Source: Xanthostigma xanthostigma
Lineage: Eukaryota; Arthropoda; Insecta; Raphidioptera; Raphidiidae
DNA: 64,000 nt
NCBI GenBank assembly: GCA_963575645.1
Contig: OY754465.1
Span: forward strand, 45,968,401-46,032,400
Direction of reading: 5' to 3'
A program made the position numbers and the translations under genes. The notes under the pieces were generated by a model, which had not been told where the DNA came from, did not search any database, and saw nothing but the letters and a program-made list of their open reading frames with translations. Positions 19,648-30,705 of this stretch are shown in pieces (position 1 is the stretch's first letter; every line of letters starts with the position of its first letter).

Positions 19648-20077
19648 CATATTAATATTATAAATGCGAATGTAAGTTTGTTTGTTACGCTTTCACGCAA
19701 AAACTACTTAACCGATCATCATGAAACTTTGCACATACACTCTTGAAGGTATTAGAAGTAACATAGGATACTTTTTATTAAAAAAAAATAAAAATTTTTT
19801 ACGAAAAATCATATCATATCATATTAATATTATAAATGCGAATGTTTGTTACGCTTTCACGCAAAAACTACTTAACCGATCATCATGAAACTTTGCACAT
19901 ACACTCTTGAAGGTATTAGAAGTAACATAGGATACTTTTTATTAAAAAAAAATAAAAATTTTTTACGAAAAATAAGAAAATTGTTTGTCAAAATATGTGC
20001 AATACCTCAACCCCTGATATGCATGTCAAAAGTCGATTTCCATCTCAATCGCGGGCGTAGCCGCGGGTAGCGGCTAG
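19648..20077 (+). mobile_element. Helitron-like element with duplicated 5' part
   Basis: A roughly 160-bp head (ATCATATTAATATTATAAAT through the A-rich stretch after ATAGGATACTTTTT) is present twice in tandem, offset by 164 bases. The copies are near identical except for an 8-base difference after AATGCGAATG. The 3' end has a GCGGGCGTAGCCGC hairpin followed by GGGTAGCGGCTAG and then T, a canonical Helitron 3' terminus. Non-autonomous: no Rep/Hel coding. Confidence 0.8.
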
Positions 20078-21280
20078 TATAATATATAGTAATGTAACAA
20101 TAATATTTGATAATCTATCACCATATTTTGATTAGACACCCTGATTTAACGACACAATATATCCTCACTCTGTAGCACGTATCTACAAAGACGAAATGTT
20201 TAATATGTATATCTATTTATTAGCATAATTTATAATACATTTAAAAGGATTTATTAACTAACCGACATTATTTCTTGTTACAAAATGCAGCAAAATTCGA
20301 TAAAATGTATTTTTGATACAAAAACAATTGTTTTCATTTTAAACGTCAAAGAGTTGTTAAAAAAAAAGAATTTCGATTAATGCTTCGTCTTTGTCGCACC
20401 CACTAACTTCTATCTCCCTCTCAACTTCCAATATACGAAACGTAATTCTCTCTCTTACTGTTTTCACTAACTTTTATCTCCCTCTCAACTACCGTTTGCC
20501 TCGAACGATCACGCACCGTTTGCCTCCGTAAACGCTTTCGTTAGGCATTTACCAGCTTACTCCACAAGTTAAGCGTGCCTAAAGAAGTTTTACTTCAAAA
20601 ATATTTTGAAACTTCTTGAGCTCGAAGCACGAAACTTTTCTCTGTCAAATTTGGTGAGTTATATGCTCGACGAATTTTCGATATTTGTATTCTAAGAGGT
20701 GTAAACTTTCATGTAAAATATGCTTGTTCCGTTTGCATGACCATGAAACGTGAAAATGGTTGATCGTACGTGAAAACTATATAACCTCTTTATGTAAAGA
20801 ATTGTTTGGTCTACAATTTTTATAATTTATATTTTTATCCTCCGACCGATAAGAAGCGAGATATTCGTGAAAAACTGATTTTAGTGACCTTTAATTTAGA
20901 TGGATACTTTTGACACTTTATTTTTAACTAAATGAAAGTGTATACAAAAAGCCTTGCTGTAACTTAGCCAGCAGACTTACTACATTTATTAAGTCTAGAA
21001 ATCTGTGACAGTTTCCACGTAGAAAATCGAAGCTTACTTACTTTGGTAATTTCTTTTCATTATAGGTAATTACAGTTTCATCATTTTATTCAGTAAACTG
21101 AAAGTAATTTAACAACTATGAAAGTCGAAATGCATCAGTCATTGAACTCAAAAGTAATTTATAAATATGACTTCAGCGTTGTTATGTTGTATAGATATTT
21201 GTAAGTGAAATGGATACAGTGAAACGTTTTATTAACATATAAAATAATAAAGTGGATTATCTCTATGAACCCTTCTCATT
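20078..21280. other. Non-coding; pyrimidine-rich duplicated motif near 20400-20530
   Basis: CACTAACTT-TATCTCCCTCTCAACT occurs twice (about 20400 and 20466) and CACCGTTTGCCTC-like sequence twice nearby, suggesting a small local duplication. Otherwise nothing recognised. Confidence 0.4.
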
Positions 21281-21596
21281 GGAGTAAAACCATGCAATTG
21301 GCGCAACACTTTTATGGGACGACGTTTTATGAGGGACGTTACGTTTGTGTGCGTTGGATTAAACTTGATGTGTGTATGCGTTGCATTGCAACATGACTTT
21401 TGTTGACGTAGACATTTAACTGAGATTTATTAGGTACTAGAATAGTCGCTTAAGTGGCGTTGCTAGTAACTTAAAGTTTCAGTATCCATAGAGCTTTGGA
21501 AAGTTTTTGTAGTGTCCATAGGACTTTGTAACGTCTAGTTGCATTTGACAACCTTAAATTTATGTTTCACACCTGCCAGGAGTCCCACGACGGCTC
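21281..21596 (-). repeat. Unclassified GAGCCATCGTGGGACG repeat (copy B)
   Basis: On the minus strand it starts GAGCCGTCGTGGGACTCC and ends ATTGCATGGTTTTACTCC. The minus-strand sequence shares CGTAACGTCC, AAAACGTCGTCC and TTTAATCCAACGCACA with the copy at 43547-43858. It holds about 1.5 units of the motif that forms the 32-bp array at 15659. Confidence 0.75.
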
Positions 21597-21678
21597 TTAA
21601 TTTTTTTCCTCCAAGAAGCCCCATTTTGTTTTTTATCTCTATAGAGAGAAAATCCCTAAGATGTCCGTGTATGGCCGG

Positions 21679-22441
21679 CAGGGTTGCAAATTTGGCATAT
21701 TTTTATGTTGTTCAGCATATTATTTGTCGCTTTAGCATGTAGCATATTTTTTAGCATATATAAGGAAACTATTAAAAAAAAATTCCAACGCAGAAAATGA
21801 ACGCGTTTTCAATCAAATGAATGTAGTTAAAACTAAGCTTCGCAACCGTATGACGATAAAAACTTTAAATGCCCTTTAATGTATCAGATTCGATCTAAAG
21901 AGGGCAGGGAAAATGCTGAGCTATTCTTAAACAGTTCCGCGGATTCAATAAGTGTTATAGTCTTGACAATGAGGCTTCCACGTCTACATGATCACCATCT
22001 GCCGATGAAGACCAAGATATTTCAATATTTTGTTTGATAACATAGTCGATTAAAAAAAATTGGTTGTCTAAAGTCGGTTTACGGACGATAGTTTTACGTG
22101 ATAACGTATTCCGCTCGGAACGTGACACTTTTCGGAACGTGACACATTTCGGAACGTGACACATTTCGGAACGTGACACATTTCGGAACGTGACACATTT
22201 CGGAACGTGACACTTTTTCGTGCATGCAGCCGGTGTTTCATCAATTTATAAGACGTTATCACGTCAATAAAATAGATTTAAATTTTGTTGATTATTAAAC
22301 ATTTAAAATTAAATGACGTTTTATTTGATATTGAAAAATATTAGCATAATTTTTAGCATTATTATAAAGCAGTTAGCAAAACTTTGGCAAAATTTTAACA
22401 GCAGTTTAACAAATTTTATATTAGCCTTGTTGGCAACACTG
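21679..22441. mobile_element. hAT-like element with 7/8 TSD and a nested MITE
   Basis: The left end is CAGGGTTGCAAATTTGGCAT and the right end, inverted, CAGTGTTGCCAACAAGGCTA. Flanks ATGGCCGG (21671-21678) and ACGGCCGG (22442-22449) match 7 of 8 bases. Both subterminal regions carry repeated TTTAGCAT motifs. Copy B of the GACGTGATAACG MITE family (22051-22266) lies inside, so it either inserted later or was captured. Confidence 0.82.
22051..22266 (-). repeat. MITE family GACGTGATAACG (copy B), nested, with 17-bp array
   Basis: The ends match copy A at 13442-13671 in opposite orientation. The interior contains six 17-bp units (CGGAACGTGACACATTT) at about 22114-22217; the same motif occurs as single diverged AACGTTCC-type units in the other copies. 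Overlapping minus-strand frames here give repetitive peptides only because of the array. Confidence 0.85.
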
Positions 22442-22449
22442 ACGGCCGG

Positions 22450-23977
22450 CCTTAGAGCGAATCAGTTCCGAAAAGTAATCGGCCCTCCGTTATAAGCATA
22501 CTTCACTGTACCCGTTCTTTGTGTGTTTATAGAGAGTGTAAGTGTGGTGCACAGGTACACAACGTACGGTACAGATATGGTTATATTGAGTACAATGTGA
22601 CAGGTGCTCAATAACACGTCATGTCTACACAATACATAAATTATACATAATATCACACGCACACACTGCCAACTCTATGCAGCGATACAGGTTTAATGAG
22701 AGCAGAGAACATTGTTATTGATCCGGTCTCATTCGAATTCGGTTCAATAGAAATGGAAAAAAATATTCGATGTAATCGACGAGATATTTATCCAGGATGC
22801 ACCGGTGACCGTTTATTAGAATGTATATAAATCTGTTGTATGTTTTTAGTTACGTATCTGTATTTATATTTCGATGTTTTATGAGGGTGCGATCAATTGG
22901 AAGCCGATTTTACATGTTAAATTAATAAACGCGCCTATTAAATAAGACAAAAATTATTAGTTATCAGCATCCTTAAAAGTCATATCAGAGGACAAGCCTT
23001 TCATTGTATTAATTCTGTAGATGAATTTGATAAAAGGTGACATATGTACCTACATAAAAAAAATGTTAAATTTAGTTTTTCACTGAATATAACTTAATTA
23101 AGTACACCCTAAATAAGCCCAACACCCTAAAGAATATTTTGTGTTTAAAAAATATAAAATTCAGGTCCGAAGGAGTTATTTTTTATATTGTACTTTTTGC
23201 CCGGTTATGTTCGAAACAAGATTGGTTTCCTGTCAAAACCGACATTAAACAATATTCGATTTTCAAGTAAGCGAAGCAACAACCAAAATTTTGGTAATTT
23301 TTTGTGAATTAAGAGATTTATAATTTAAATTCTTATATTCATTGCTTCTTTTTGTGGTTACAAAATTGATATCAAGTTTGTTACACTTGTAAGTGAAATG
23401 TGTATATAAACCGATTTCTGTATAGCACGAACGAAAGAATGAGAGACAAATTTTTTTACAGTTTGTTATACAGAGTAGAAATATTCACTGGTCGTGAAAT
23501 CGGGCGTTTATCGTGCTTTACAATGTCCTTTCAATTTATTTATTCAGTTTTTTTCATGAAACAGCACAATATTATGCGACAGCGTTTTCAGAACAAAACG
23601 TACTCTGCACCATATTGTGAGATTTGTTTATTTAAATAAAACGTCACATTGTGTACTTGCAAGCTTCTAAATCTATGCACATTCACACAACGCTGATTTC
23701 ACATGCAAATTTCCTGTCGTGTATCCCACTTCTGCAAACTTGAAATATGTATATGAATGGGATGTGCAATATTGAGCGTGTAGTAGACTAGGGATGCGCA
23801 GTTGTGTTCGACGTTTATTGTTGTTACTCTATTTCAGTTGAATAAAATCCAAGATTCGGTTAACACTGTTAATAGACGTGAGAACAATCGAATTATATTA
23901 ATAATTATAATAGATTTTATTTCTGTGGCCAAATCGTCAAGTTTACATATAATTTACTTTTTACAATAAAAATAATA
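22450..23977. other. Non-coding, nothing recognised
   Basis: About 1.5 kb without supported features. A 79-codon plus-strand frame (23400-23639) has no recognisable domain and is treated as chance. Confidence 0.4.
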
Positions 23978-24477
23978 CAGTGTAAACTCTTTATAAGGAA
24001 ACTCAAGGGACCGAGCATTTTTTATCGTTATAGAGAGTTACCGTTATATGGAGTGAAGAAAGAAAAACAACCAAATTAACAATTATCTTCAATGTACTGT
24101 ATAATCTCTTTATAACGAATTTTAAGGGACCGAACATTTTTTTCGTTATAAAGAATTTTCGTTATATGGAGGGAAGAAAGAAAAATAACCAATTTTCACA
24201 AAATTAATTTATTCCAAACACATATACCTATAGTTTGGCGTCATCAAGTGCTTGTTGAATAGATGGTGATGGTTCAGAATGGTCCTCTTTATGTCTGTAA
24301 ACATTTGCTGACGCCTAAATATGAACATATTTCTTCGTAATAGAGAATGGCTGTTGCGTTATAAAGAGGGTAGGTATTAATGTATAGGTTTTAAGGTAAA
24401 CCAACCAAATCGTAAAAATTTCGACGTTATAGGAAGTTTTTCGTTATAACGAAGGACGTTATACAGAGTTTACACTG
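23978..24477. mobile_element. 500-bp mariner-like MITE (TA flanks)
   Basis: Ends CAGTGTAAACTCT and, inverted, CAGTGTAAACTCT match exactly over 13 bases. Each is flanked by TA, as in Tc1/mariner insertions. The left half is a roughly 119-bp tandem duplication (AAGGGACCGAGCATTTTT / AAGGGACCGAACATTTTT). Many CGTTATA/TATAACG motifs occur in both halves. A truncated inverted relative lies at 63427-63615. Non-coding. Confidence 0.88.
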
Positions 24478-24671
24478 TAATATAGACCATAGGGCACAGA
24501 TTATAAAAGGTACTTTTTCAAACGTTTTTTATAATATTGTTGAAAATAATGCTAGATTTAATGTCATCCGGTAAATTCGAGTGGATATTATAGCCAATTT
24601 ATATTGGACTTTTTTCAAAAAATTATGTGTTATACTTAATGCAGATGGTTAATAAATTTTGTTTTTTTCGT

Positions 24672-25004
24672 TTAATTCTGCGTAAGCAATTCAAGAACAG
24701 AAATCCCGTAGTATGTTAATATTTTGTTTTCTTTAAATAGTTGACGACATGACTTTCTTTTATTAAAGATTATTCTTAAAATTTTCTTTTGAATGAGGAA
24801 AATTCTATCTCGCTCCATTGAAGCACCCCAAACAACTATGGGATAACTTATGCACGAAACGTCAAAAGCGTGGTAACATCGTAAGGTTACTATTCGATTT
24901 TTACTATAGAATGATTCATTCGAAACGACTACTTCGCATAATGTCTCATAATAATATAATAATAGCTGTTGCTGGTAGGTACTTTGCTTAAAAGAATGTT
25001 TCAA
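24672..25004 (-). pseudogene. Non-LTR retrotransposon RT C-terminal fragment
   Basis: The minus-strand frame contains YPIVVWGAS, RIFLIQKKILRIIF and SCRQLFKENKILT. This closely follows the pattern of the C-terminal region of the intact ORF2 at 8813-11716 (IINWGRS, RIFVLQKRIIRLIF, SCRNIFFEKHLLT). Endonuclease and RT catalytic motifs are absent. The first part of the frame (N-terminal 45 residues or so) may not belong to the element. It is a 5'-truncated, dead copy of a related family. Confidence 0.8.
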
Positions 25005-25763
25005 TTCTCGAATGAACTTTGCGCCCCATGTCGATTGTCTGTCGGATTATGAATTGTGCGAATAAAAACACAATTCACTCGATCTGTCTATGCATTCCAC
25101 ATGTTATTATAACAGTTGGATTGAACTCTCGTTTTCAATTATCAGACTTGAGTGAGTCACCTGCATGCAGTGCTTCATAGAACAGAAGCAGATAAAAGAT
25201 GTAGTCGGTGAAGTAGCTTACACCCTTAACGCAATATATAAGGTGTGTTAGGTATATTAGATTTACACTGAATAGTGTACGATTTTACCAAAAGTGTAAA
25301 CTGTTGGTACACTTGTAACAAACAGACTGGTGATTCTGGACATGTTATTACAAAATGAATAAATGACACATACTTAACAGATTTCAGTGAAATATTAAAC
25401 AGCTTAGTGTATCTAACGACACGATCACAAACGCAGTAGTGCCAAAAGTGTTAACGCTTTTTGTACTGGAGCACGATATCAAACATACCTAATATGTCGT
25501 AATTAAATCTTTTGACACCCCTGGCCATAAAATGAAATGGTGCGATATGGAATAAAAATTCACGTCATAAAAATCGAAGAGTAAACTGACGGTAACTGAT
25601 TAACGATTGATTTAATTGTGTATGTATTATCTTCTGTATTCGTTATATCGATGTTTTATATAGGTGCCAACATTATTGTAACAATAATAATAATAAATGT
25701 TTATTTGTTACGCCATTATACAAAATGGATACAAAACGTCAGTACACAGTTAAAACAAGTTAA
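25005..25763. other. Non-coding, nothing recognised
   Basis: Weak inverted similarity between about 25257 and 25425 (ATTAGATTTACACTG against TAGTGTATCTAA) could be an old MITE, but I do not claim it. Confidence 0.35.
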
Positions 25764-25770
25764 GGTGACA

Positions 25771-26512
25771 CTTCACATGGCTATTTGTATTCGCTATTGG
25801 GTGTTTAAGCCAGCACGGGGGCTGTAGCAAATTCTGTCAAGGGGCCCTTGGTTTGCTTTAGGTTCTCAAGTTTAGGGTATTAAATAAAACAAAACTGTTA
25901 GAAATAAACTTTTCTGGATTTAATATGGGCAAATTTAGAGATAACACTTTCAATATCGACTTCGGTCAGACAGGCGTTGGAGCGCGGGGCCCCCAAATTC
26001 ACGGGGCCTGTAGCATTTGCTACTCTTGCTACGTGGCTAATCCGGCACTGGGTGTTTGCTGTATTTAGCAAAATATATGACGTTCAAGACAAACATGCAA
26101 ATAGAGGCAAATACGACCATACACAAAGCAGTCAAATAGCAAACACACAAACATTTGGCTGCAGAACGCAAGGTTCAAAATTCCAGGAATTTTAGCACTG
26201 TTCCATTGTCCCAATTCTTTTTCAATAGTAATTGTTCCAGTTCTCGCTCACAGCACAGACACAAAAAATACTGCACGTCTGTACAGGTTCACGGCGCTTC
26301 TGAATATAGCCATTGTGGGGACGGTTTATTTGCGTATTTGCCTATTTGACTCCTTTGAAGCGCACGGTAACACGTATTTGGTATTGGCCTTATTTGTCAA
26401 ATAGGCAAATAAGGCCAACACTTTGTCAAATAGTTAATAGACTGTCCACACTTGGTAATTGTTTGCCAAATATGCCAAATAAACAAATACAATCAGCCAT
26501 GTGAAGTGCCGG
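25771..26512. repeat. MITE with CACTTCACATGGCT ends, interrupted by a nested hAT-like MITE
   Basis: Left CACTTCACATGGCTATTTGT and inverted right CACTTCACATGGCTGATTGT match well. The interior is rich in GCAAATA/CAAATAGG motifs, including a strong hairpin TTGGCCTTATTTG...CAAATAAGGCCAA (26385-26418). The element is split by the insert at 25807-26049. Confidence 0.75.
25807..26049. mobile_element. Nested hAT-like MITE with exact 8-bp TSD
   Basis: Flanked by GGGTGTTT on both sides (25799-25806 and 26050-26057), an exact 8-bp duplication. The right end, inverted, is AGTGCCGGATTAGCCA, a common hAT terminus; the left end is degenerate (AAGCCAGCACGG). Internal CGGGGCC-rich sequence distinguishes it from its AT-rich host MITE. 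Confidence 0.75.
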
Positions 26513-27343
26513 CATTAAAATAATTATTAATCCGATAGCAAGTCATTTTTAGTAGTATAGGGATTATGTGATTGTCAAACAAATAATTAAAATTAAAAAG
26601 ACTAAATTATCTTTTATGTTCGTGTTAACTGATTTGAGCTGTGTAAGCGTACTTTCTGTAATGATTTATCGAAAATTAGAGTTATCTTGATTAAAAGCGA
26701 AATGCAATGTTTTTTGTACGTCAGGAACATCCAAGAGTTGTAACGACGTTTATCATAATTTTTATTTGTACGTTCGAAAAGCGGTAGTTGAAATGTTTTA
26801 CCGATAAGAATTCAGCTTTATGTACCATCGAAATATAAAAAAATGGCTTATACTCTATATTGTATTGTATTATCAGTATGTAAAATGATCCTATGTTAGA
26901 GTTCAGTTTAAAAAGTTTCATAAAGAACTTATTGTTTTAATTTCTAGAACTTTTGAGCTTAGGAGATAGGTTTGCTTTATGAATTTTGACCCCTCCAATT
27001 TTTTTCAGCGTCACACATTAGTATTATTATTTTTTTTCGTTAAAATGAGTACTTAGGTACATACCTTATTTAGTTTTAACTGAACCGGTTCAAGAAGACT
27101 CAACGGATCAGTGAAACATTTAATACAGAGACACATTCCCTATACACATGATACTTCTGTAGCAGAGTCAGAACAGCTCTATAGAGTCATGATGAACCTG
27201 TTCTTACTTTGTTGCATCTTTTTTCTTTGTTATTCTCGGATCCAGCACAGCATATATCAGGCTATCAGCTGTTCTAGGTTGTAGTGAAAATATAGGCTGT
27301 GACAGACGGACCTGTAAGTGATCTTATAAGGGGTTTCGTTTTC
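26513..27343. other. Non-coding, nothing recognised
   Basis: No supported feature. Confidence 0.4.
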
Positions 27344-28031
27344 TTTTTTTTTTGACGTGATAACGTCTTATAAATTGATGAATCACCAATCTTATAAATT
27401 GATAAAACACCGGCTGCATGTTCGAAAAAGTGTAACGTAACGTTCCTAACGCGTAACGTTCCGCCTGACCCTGTGCGTGCTTTTTGCTAATTTCTCGCTC
27501 AATTTAAATCAGATCGGTTTGAAACCAGTCTTAAACGAAAGAGGAGAACATTTTACATAGATTTCGTATAACAGAATTTGCCTAAACAGTTTTTTTATAC
27601 AAATTTATATAGAAAAATATTTTATACAAATTTATATAGAAAAATAGCTGTATAAATGCAATGTTGTGTAATGCATGGCGCGACGCGGTCGGTTGTCTTT
27701 GTTTGCCGTACATGGAAATTAGAAGCAAACGTATGTCTTGTCTTAACATGAAAACAGCTGCATTTCTAATGTTTAATTCAATTTTTTGACATTAGTATAT
27801 TATTGTGAAATGCAAAGCCTTCTAAGTTAAGTATTGGAATAACTAATTATTATTAGAACATAATACTTTGTAAGTTGCAAACGTCACTTTTGACATTTCT
27901 TATCATTCCGACACCAAGGATAAGCGGATTGAAACCAAATTTTGGGAGGTTTAGGTTATGTATTACGGAATACGTTATCACGTAAAACTATCGTCCGTAA
28001 ACCGACTTTACAGACAACCAATTTTTTTTTT
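27344..28031 (+). repeat. MITE family GACGTGATAACG (copy C), enlarged
   Basis: Same end blocks as copy A. The left block has a local duplication (two ATAAATTGAT-AA-CACC units). About 450 bp of sequence absent from copy A lies between the CTGTGCGTGC and GGTTATGTATTA landmarks, so this is either a longer ancestral form or a copy with an insert. Confidence 0.75.
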
Positions 28032-28138
28032 GAAGCATGTAATCCTACGAATTAACTAAAAAAGAATAATATTTAATAATTTTAGGTTCTATTGAAACTG
28101 CAATAACTGTTTTGTTAGATAGTTAAAAATATAGAGTT

Positions 28139-28469
28139 TTTCAAATAAATAAAATTGTCGACCAATTTTTCTCAGACCAATATATTGACAAAAAATAGAA
28201 AATAACAAATCAACATAACACAAGATGACGTTTCGATCCGGATTTGGATCTTCTTCAGAAATATCTAGAAATTATAAAAATTAATTAGTATTAAGCTATT
28301 TATTATCTAATTGTACGAAAGATTGAAAGTTTGATGATTAAAAAAATAATGAAAAATTAATATTAATTTTTCATTATATTTTGAATCATCAAACTTTCAA
28401 TTTGTTATTTTTTATTTTTTGTCAATATATTGGTTTGAGAAAAATTGGTCGACAATTTTATTTATTTGA
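28139..28469. repeat. Foldback MITE with about 75-bp inverted arms
   Basis: CAAATAAATAAAATTGTCGA and its near-exact inverse bound the element, and similarity continues inward through CAATATATTGACAAAAAATA. AGAGTT occurs on both sides (28133-28138 and 28470-28475) and could be a target duplication. The left interior contains TGACGTTTCGATCCGGAT and TCTTCTTCAG absent from the right arm. A single arm-like fragment recurs at 59551-59613. Confidence 0.8.
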
Positions 28470-29284
28470 AGAGTTCTATTCAGACGTTAATCAAAGATTT
28501 AAATACAGAGTTTATTTAAAAAATTGTTATCTGTTAATAAAATTAATATTTCTAATCAAAAGTTTGTGGCCAACTAGAAATCGTTAAGAGCTCGGAAAAA
28601 CTCGAATTCTAATTTTATTTGGACATGGGAAAGGTTTAGTATAAATATAAGCAATAATACACTCCATATGCGGCTTGGGAGTTGTACGTATATACTAAAA
28701 TAAAATAAAATAGATATAATAAAGTCGATACAGTAATCCTGGGAGCTATAGAAAACCCAGCCTAACAGTGTCTTGTATGCTTACGGCTGATCATGTTCGA
28801 ATTTTTGCACGACCACCTATAAAATAACTACTTTACATTCATGTAAAGTGACCGATTACGCACTAGTGCGATAAAATAGAACAAAACACTTCCCTCTATA
28901 CTAATTCTATAATAAATCATTTACGCTTAGAAGCGACGTTTTTTCGAAAGTCAATTGTCAAAAATTTTGAAATAGTGTGAAAAGCAACTATTTTATATAG
29001 GAGATACGTTCAAAAAACACCATAAATATCTCACTTGTATAATGGTAATATGGCTCATGTCACATACCGTCTTAATTTAACTTAGGTATATACGATCTAC
29101 TATTTCGGTCTAAAAAAATTATACCCTTAAATAATTAAATTTTTCCTAATTTCAATATGTGGCATAGATTTTGTTTATTTAATGTCTATACAATAAATTA
29201 TACTACCCGTAGCTGTACCTACGTACACATTGTTTATAAATAACATTAATAATTAATAATAATAATTTTTGAGTATCATTTAGT
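28470..29284. other. Non-coding, nothing recognised
   Basis: No supported feature. ACGCACTAGTGCG at about 28858 also occurs in part at 43515, suggesting small dispersed repeat fragments. Confidence 0.35.
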
Positions 29285-29340
29285 CCACTGTTTCCCAAAG
29301 TGTGGGTCGCAACCCGGCACCGGGTCGATTTTAGTCCATA
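29285..29340 (+). repeat. Possible hAT terminus fragment
   Basis: CACTGTTTCCCAAAGTGTGG followed by GTCGCAACCCGG is a motif often seen at hAT element ends. No partner end found. Confidence 0.35.
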
Positions 29341-29755
29341 CTATGCAGTATGCTGCGGTTTATTTTGAATTTTATGATTTTTATCTAAGCATATTCATTA
29401 GTGTTTTTGCCATAAGGCACTTACACTATTGGCGTCGGTGGGATGGCGGGACCTAGGGGTCGGACCAAAATTTCTCGACGTTTCATAGCCTCCTAAACAC
29501 TTTGGCACCATTTTTGGAAATGTTTATATATATATAATATATGTATCGGGCCATTTTAAGGGGGGTATTTAGGGGTTGAAAAATGTTTTTGGGCCCAAAA
29601 ATACCGAAAAAATTCTCAGAATCGAATTTAACCCTTTAGTAATTATTGAAATGTGTTGCTAAAATTTTAACAAATTTGGCCCGACAGGACCGGACTTACA
29701 AATTTTATGAAAACGCAAGTTTACTGATATGGATTTACATACTGAAGACTCTATA

Positions 29756-30495
29756 CAGTGCTGCCATATATACAGATTTATCTGTATTTATACAGATTTT
29801 GAGCGATCGTCACAGATACCAGATTTTATTCTACTTTTATACAGATTTTTAAATGGTATGCATAAATGGAAGAAATTTTTGAGAATTGAGATGAATCGGT
29901 ATGTTTTACTGATTTATTGCGTAGGTAGTTAATGGTATATGGGTGAGTTGGCCACACTGTAGCTGGGACTCCCCGCCCGAAACATTTATTTAAAGAACGA
30001 GATAGCGCGAATGCAACGAACAATTTTTGATGTTTGAATACATTTTTTTGGTACCAAGATTTCTGCGCGGAAGACACAGATGGGACTTTGCTATATCCAA
30101 AACTTAAAGAATGGGTATCTGCTATATTAAGCCTTCCTCACTCTACTGCTACAGTAGAAAGAATTTTCTCATCAATTAATTTGATCAAAACAAAAACTAA
30201 TAAACCTTGCTACAAACTCTTAGTCGACAATAGTATGATTAAAAAAATTAATAAAGACGTTTATAAAAATTAAGAAATATAAATTTGATAAAAAAACTGT
30301 TTTTTTTTATAACCTAAGTAGTCCTAGCTCGCTATTTCCTTGATTTTATTTTATCAGATTCAGATGTTTTTCTTTTTAAAATTAAGCATTTTTACAGATT
30401 TTATACAGAATTTTGCATAAACTTTCGATACAGATTTTGTACAGATTTTTAGACCTTACTTTACAGATTTTTCAATTTGTCATCTGGCAACACTG
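29756..30495. mobile_element. hAT element (740 bp) with exact 8-bp TSD and transposase remnant
   Basis: Ends CAGTGCTGCCA and inverted CAGTGTTGCCA are classical hAT termini. Flanks are ACTCTATA on both sides (29748-29755 and 30496-30503). Both subterminal regions are packed with ACAGATTT repeats, likely transposase-binding sites. A C-terminal transposase fragment is retained internally. Confidence 0.95.
30034..30273 (+). pseudogene. hAT transposase C-terminal (dimerisation domain) remnant
   Basis: The frame contains YPKLKEWVSAILSLPHSTATVERIFSSIN, cited here by its key residues: the L-LPHS-TVER-FS-N signature of the hAT C-terminal dimerisation domain (positions about 20-50 of the frame). The sequence starts in the middle of the domain, and the BED finger and catalytic DDE region are missing. 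It lies within an element with hAT ends and an 8-bp TSD, so it is an internally deleted hAT copy that kept its 3' coding end. Confidence 0.85.
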
Positions 30496-30705
30496 ACTCT
30501 ATATATAATTTGGCACAGATGTTGAATTGGTATGTGGTATTGAAATTAAGTAAAAAAATGTTGTTTTAAGGGATGTATTAAGGGGTAATTTTTTTTATTT
30601 TGTCCAAAAACAAAGTTAAGTTCATACAATAGAGTCACACTGCTTATAAAAGCAAATACACTATTGTCGGCAGGGATTCGCACTGCGACCAGAGTTTTTT
30701 TTTCA

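Larger units (their letters stand above)
29397..30705. repeat. Unclassified repeat family with short terminal direct repeats (copy A), split by a hAT element
   Basis: Landmarks GGACC-AAATTTCTCGACGTTTCATAGCC near the left and TTTTGTCCAAAAACAAAGTT near the right are shared with the copy at 52622-53505. The two ends carry the same direct motif (ACTATTG followed within 30 bases by GCGGGACC or GCGACC). The interior is interrupted by the hAT element at 29756-30495 with an exact TSD. No coding capacity seen. Confidence 0.65.

Noticed and set aside
22068-22262. Repetitive minus-strand peptides
   Set aside because: Produced by the 17-bp array read in several frames; not a gene.
25250-25440. Weak inverted repeat TTAGATTTACACTG / TAGTGTATCTAA
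   Set aside because: Similarity is short and irregular with no target duplication; could be chance in AT-rich DNA.
28215-28265. Possible hammerhead ribozyme on the minus strand (CTGAAGA, GATCC...GGATC, GAAA, CGTC)
   Set aside because: An extra A separates the core from stem II and the bases flanking the core do not form a stem I, so the motif is at best decayed. Kept only as a side remark to the foldback element.
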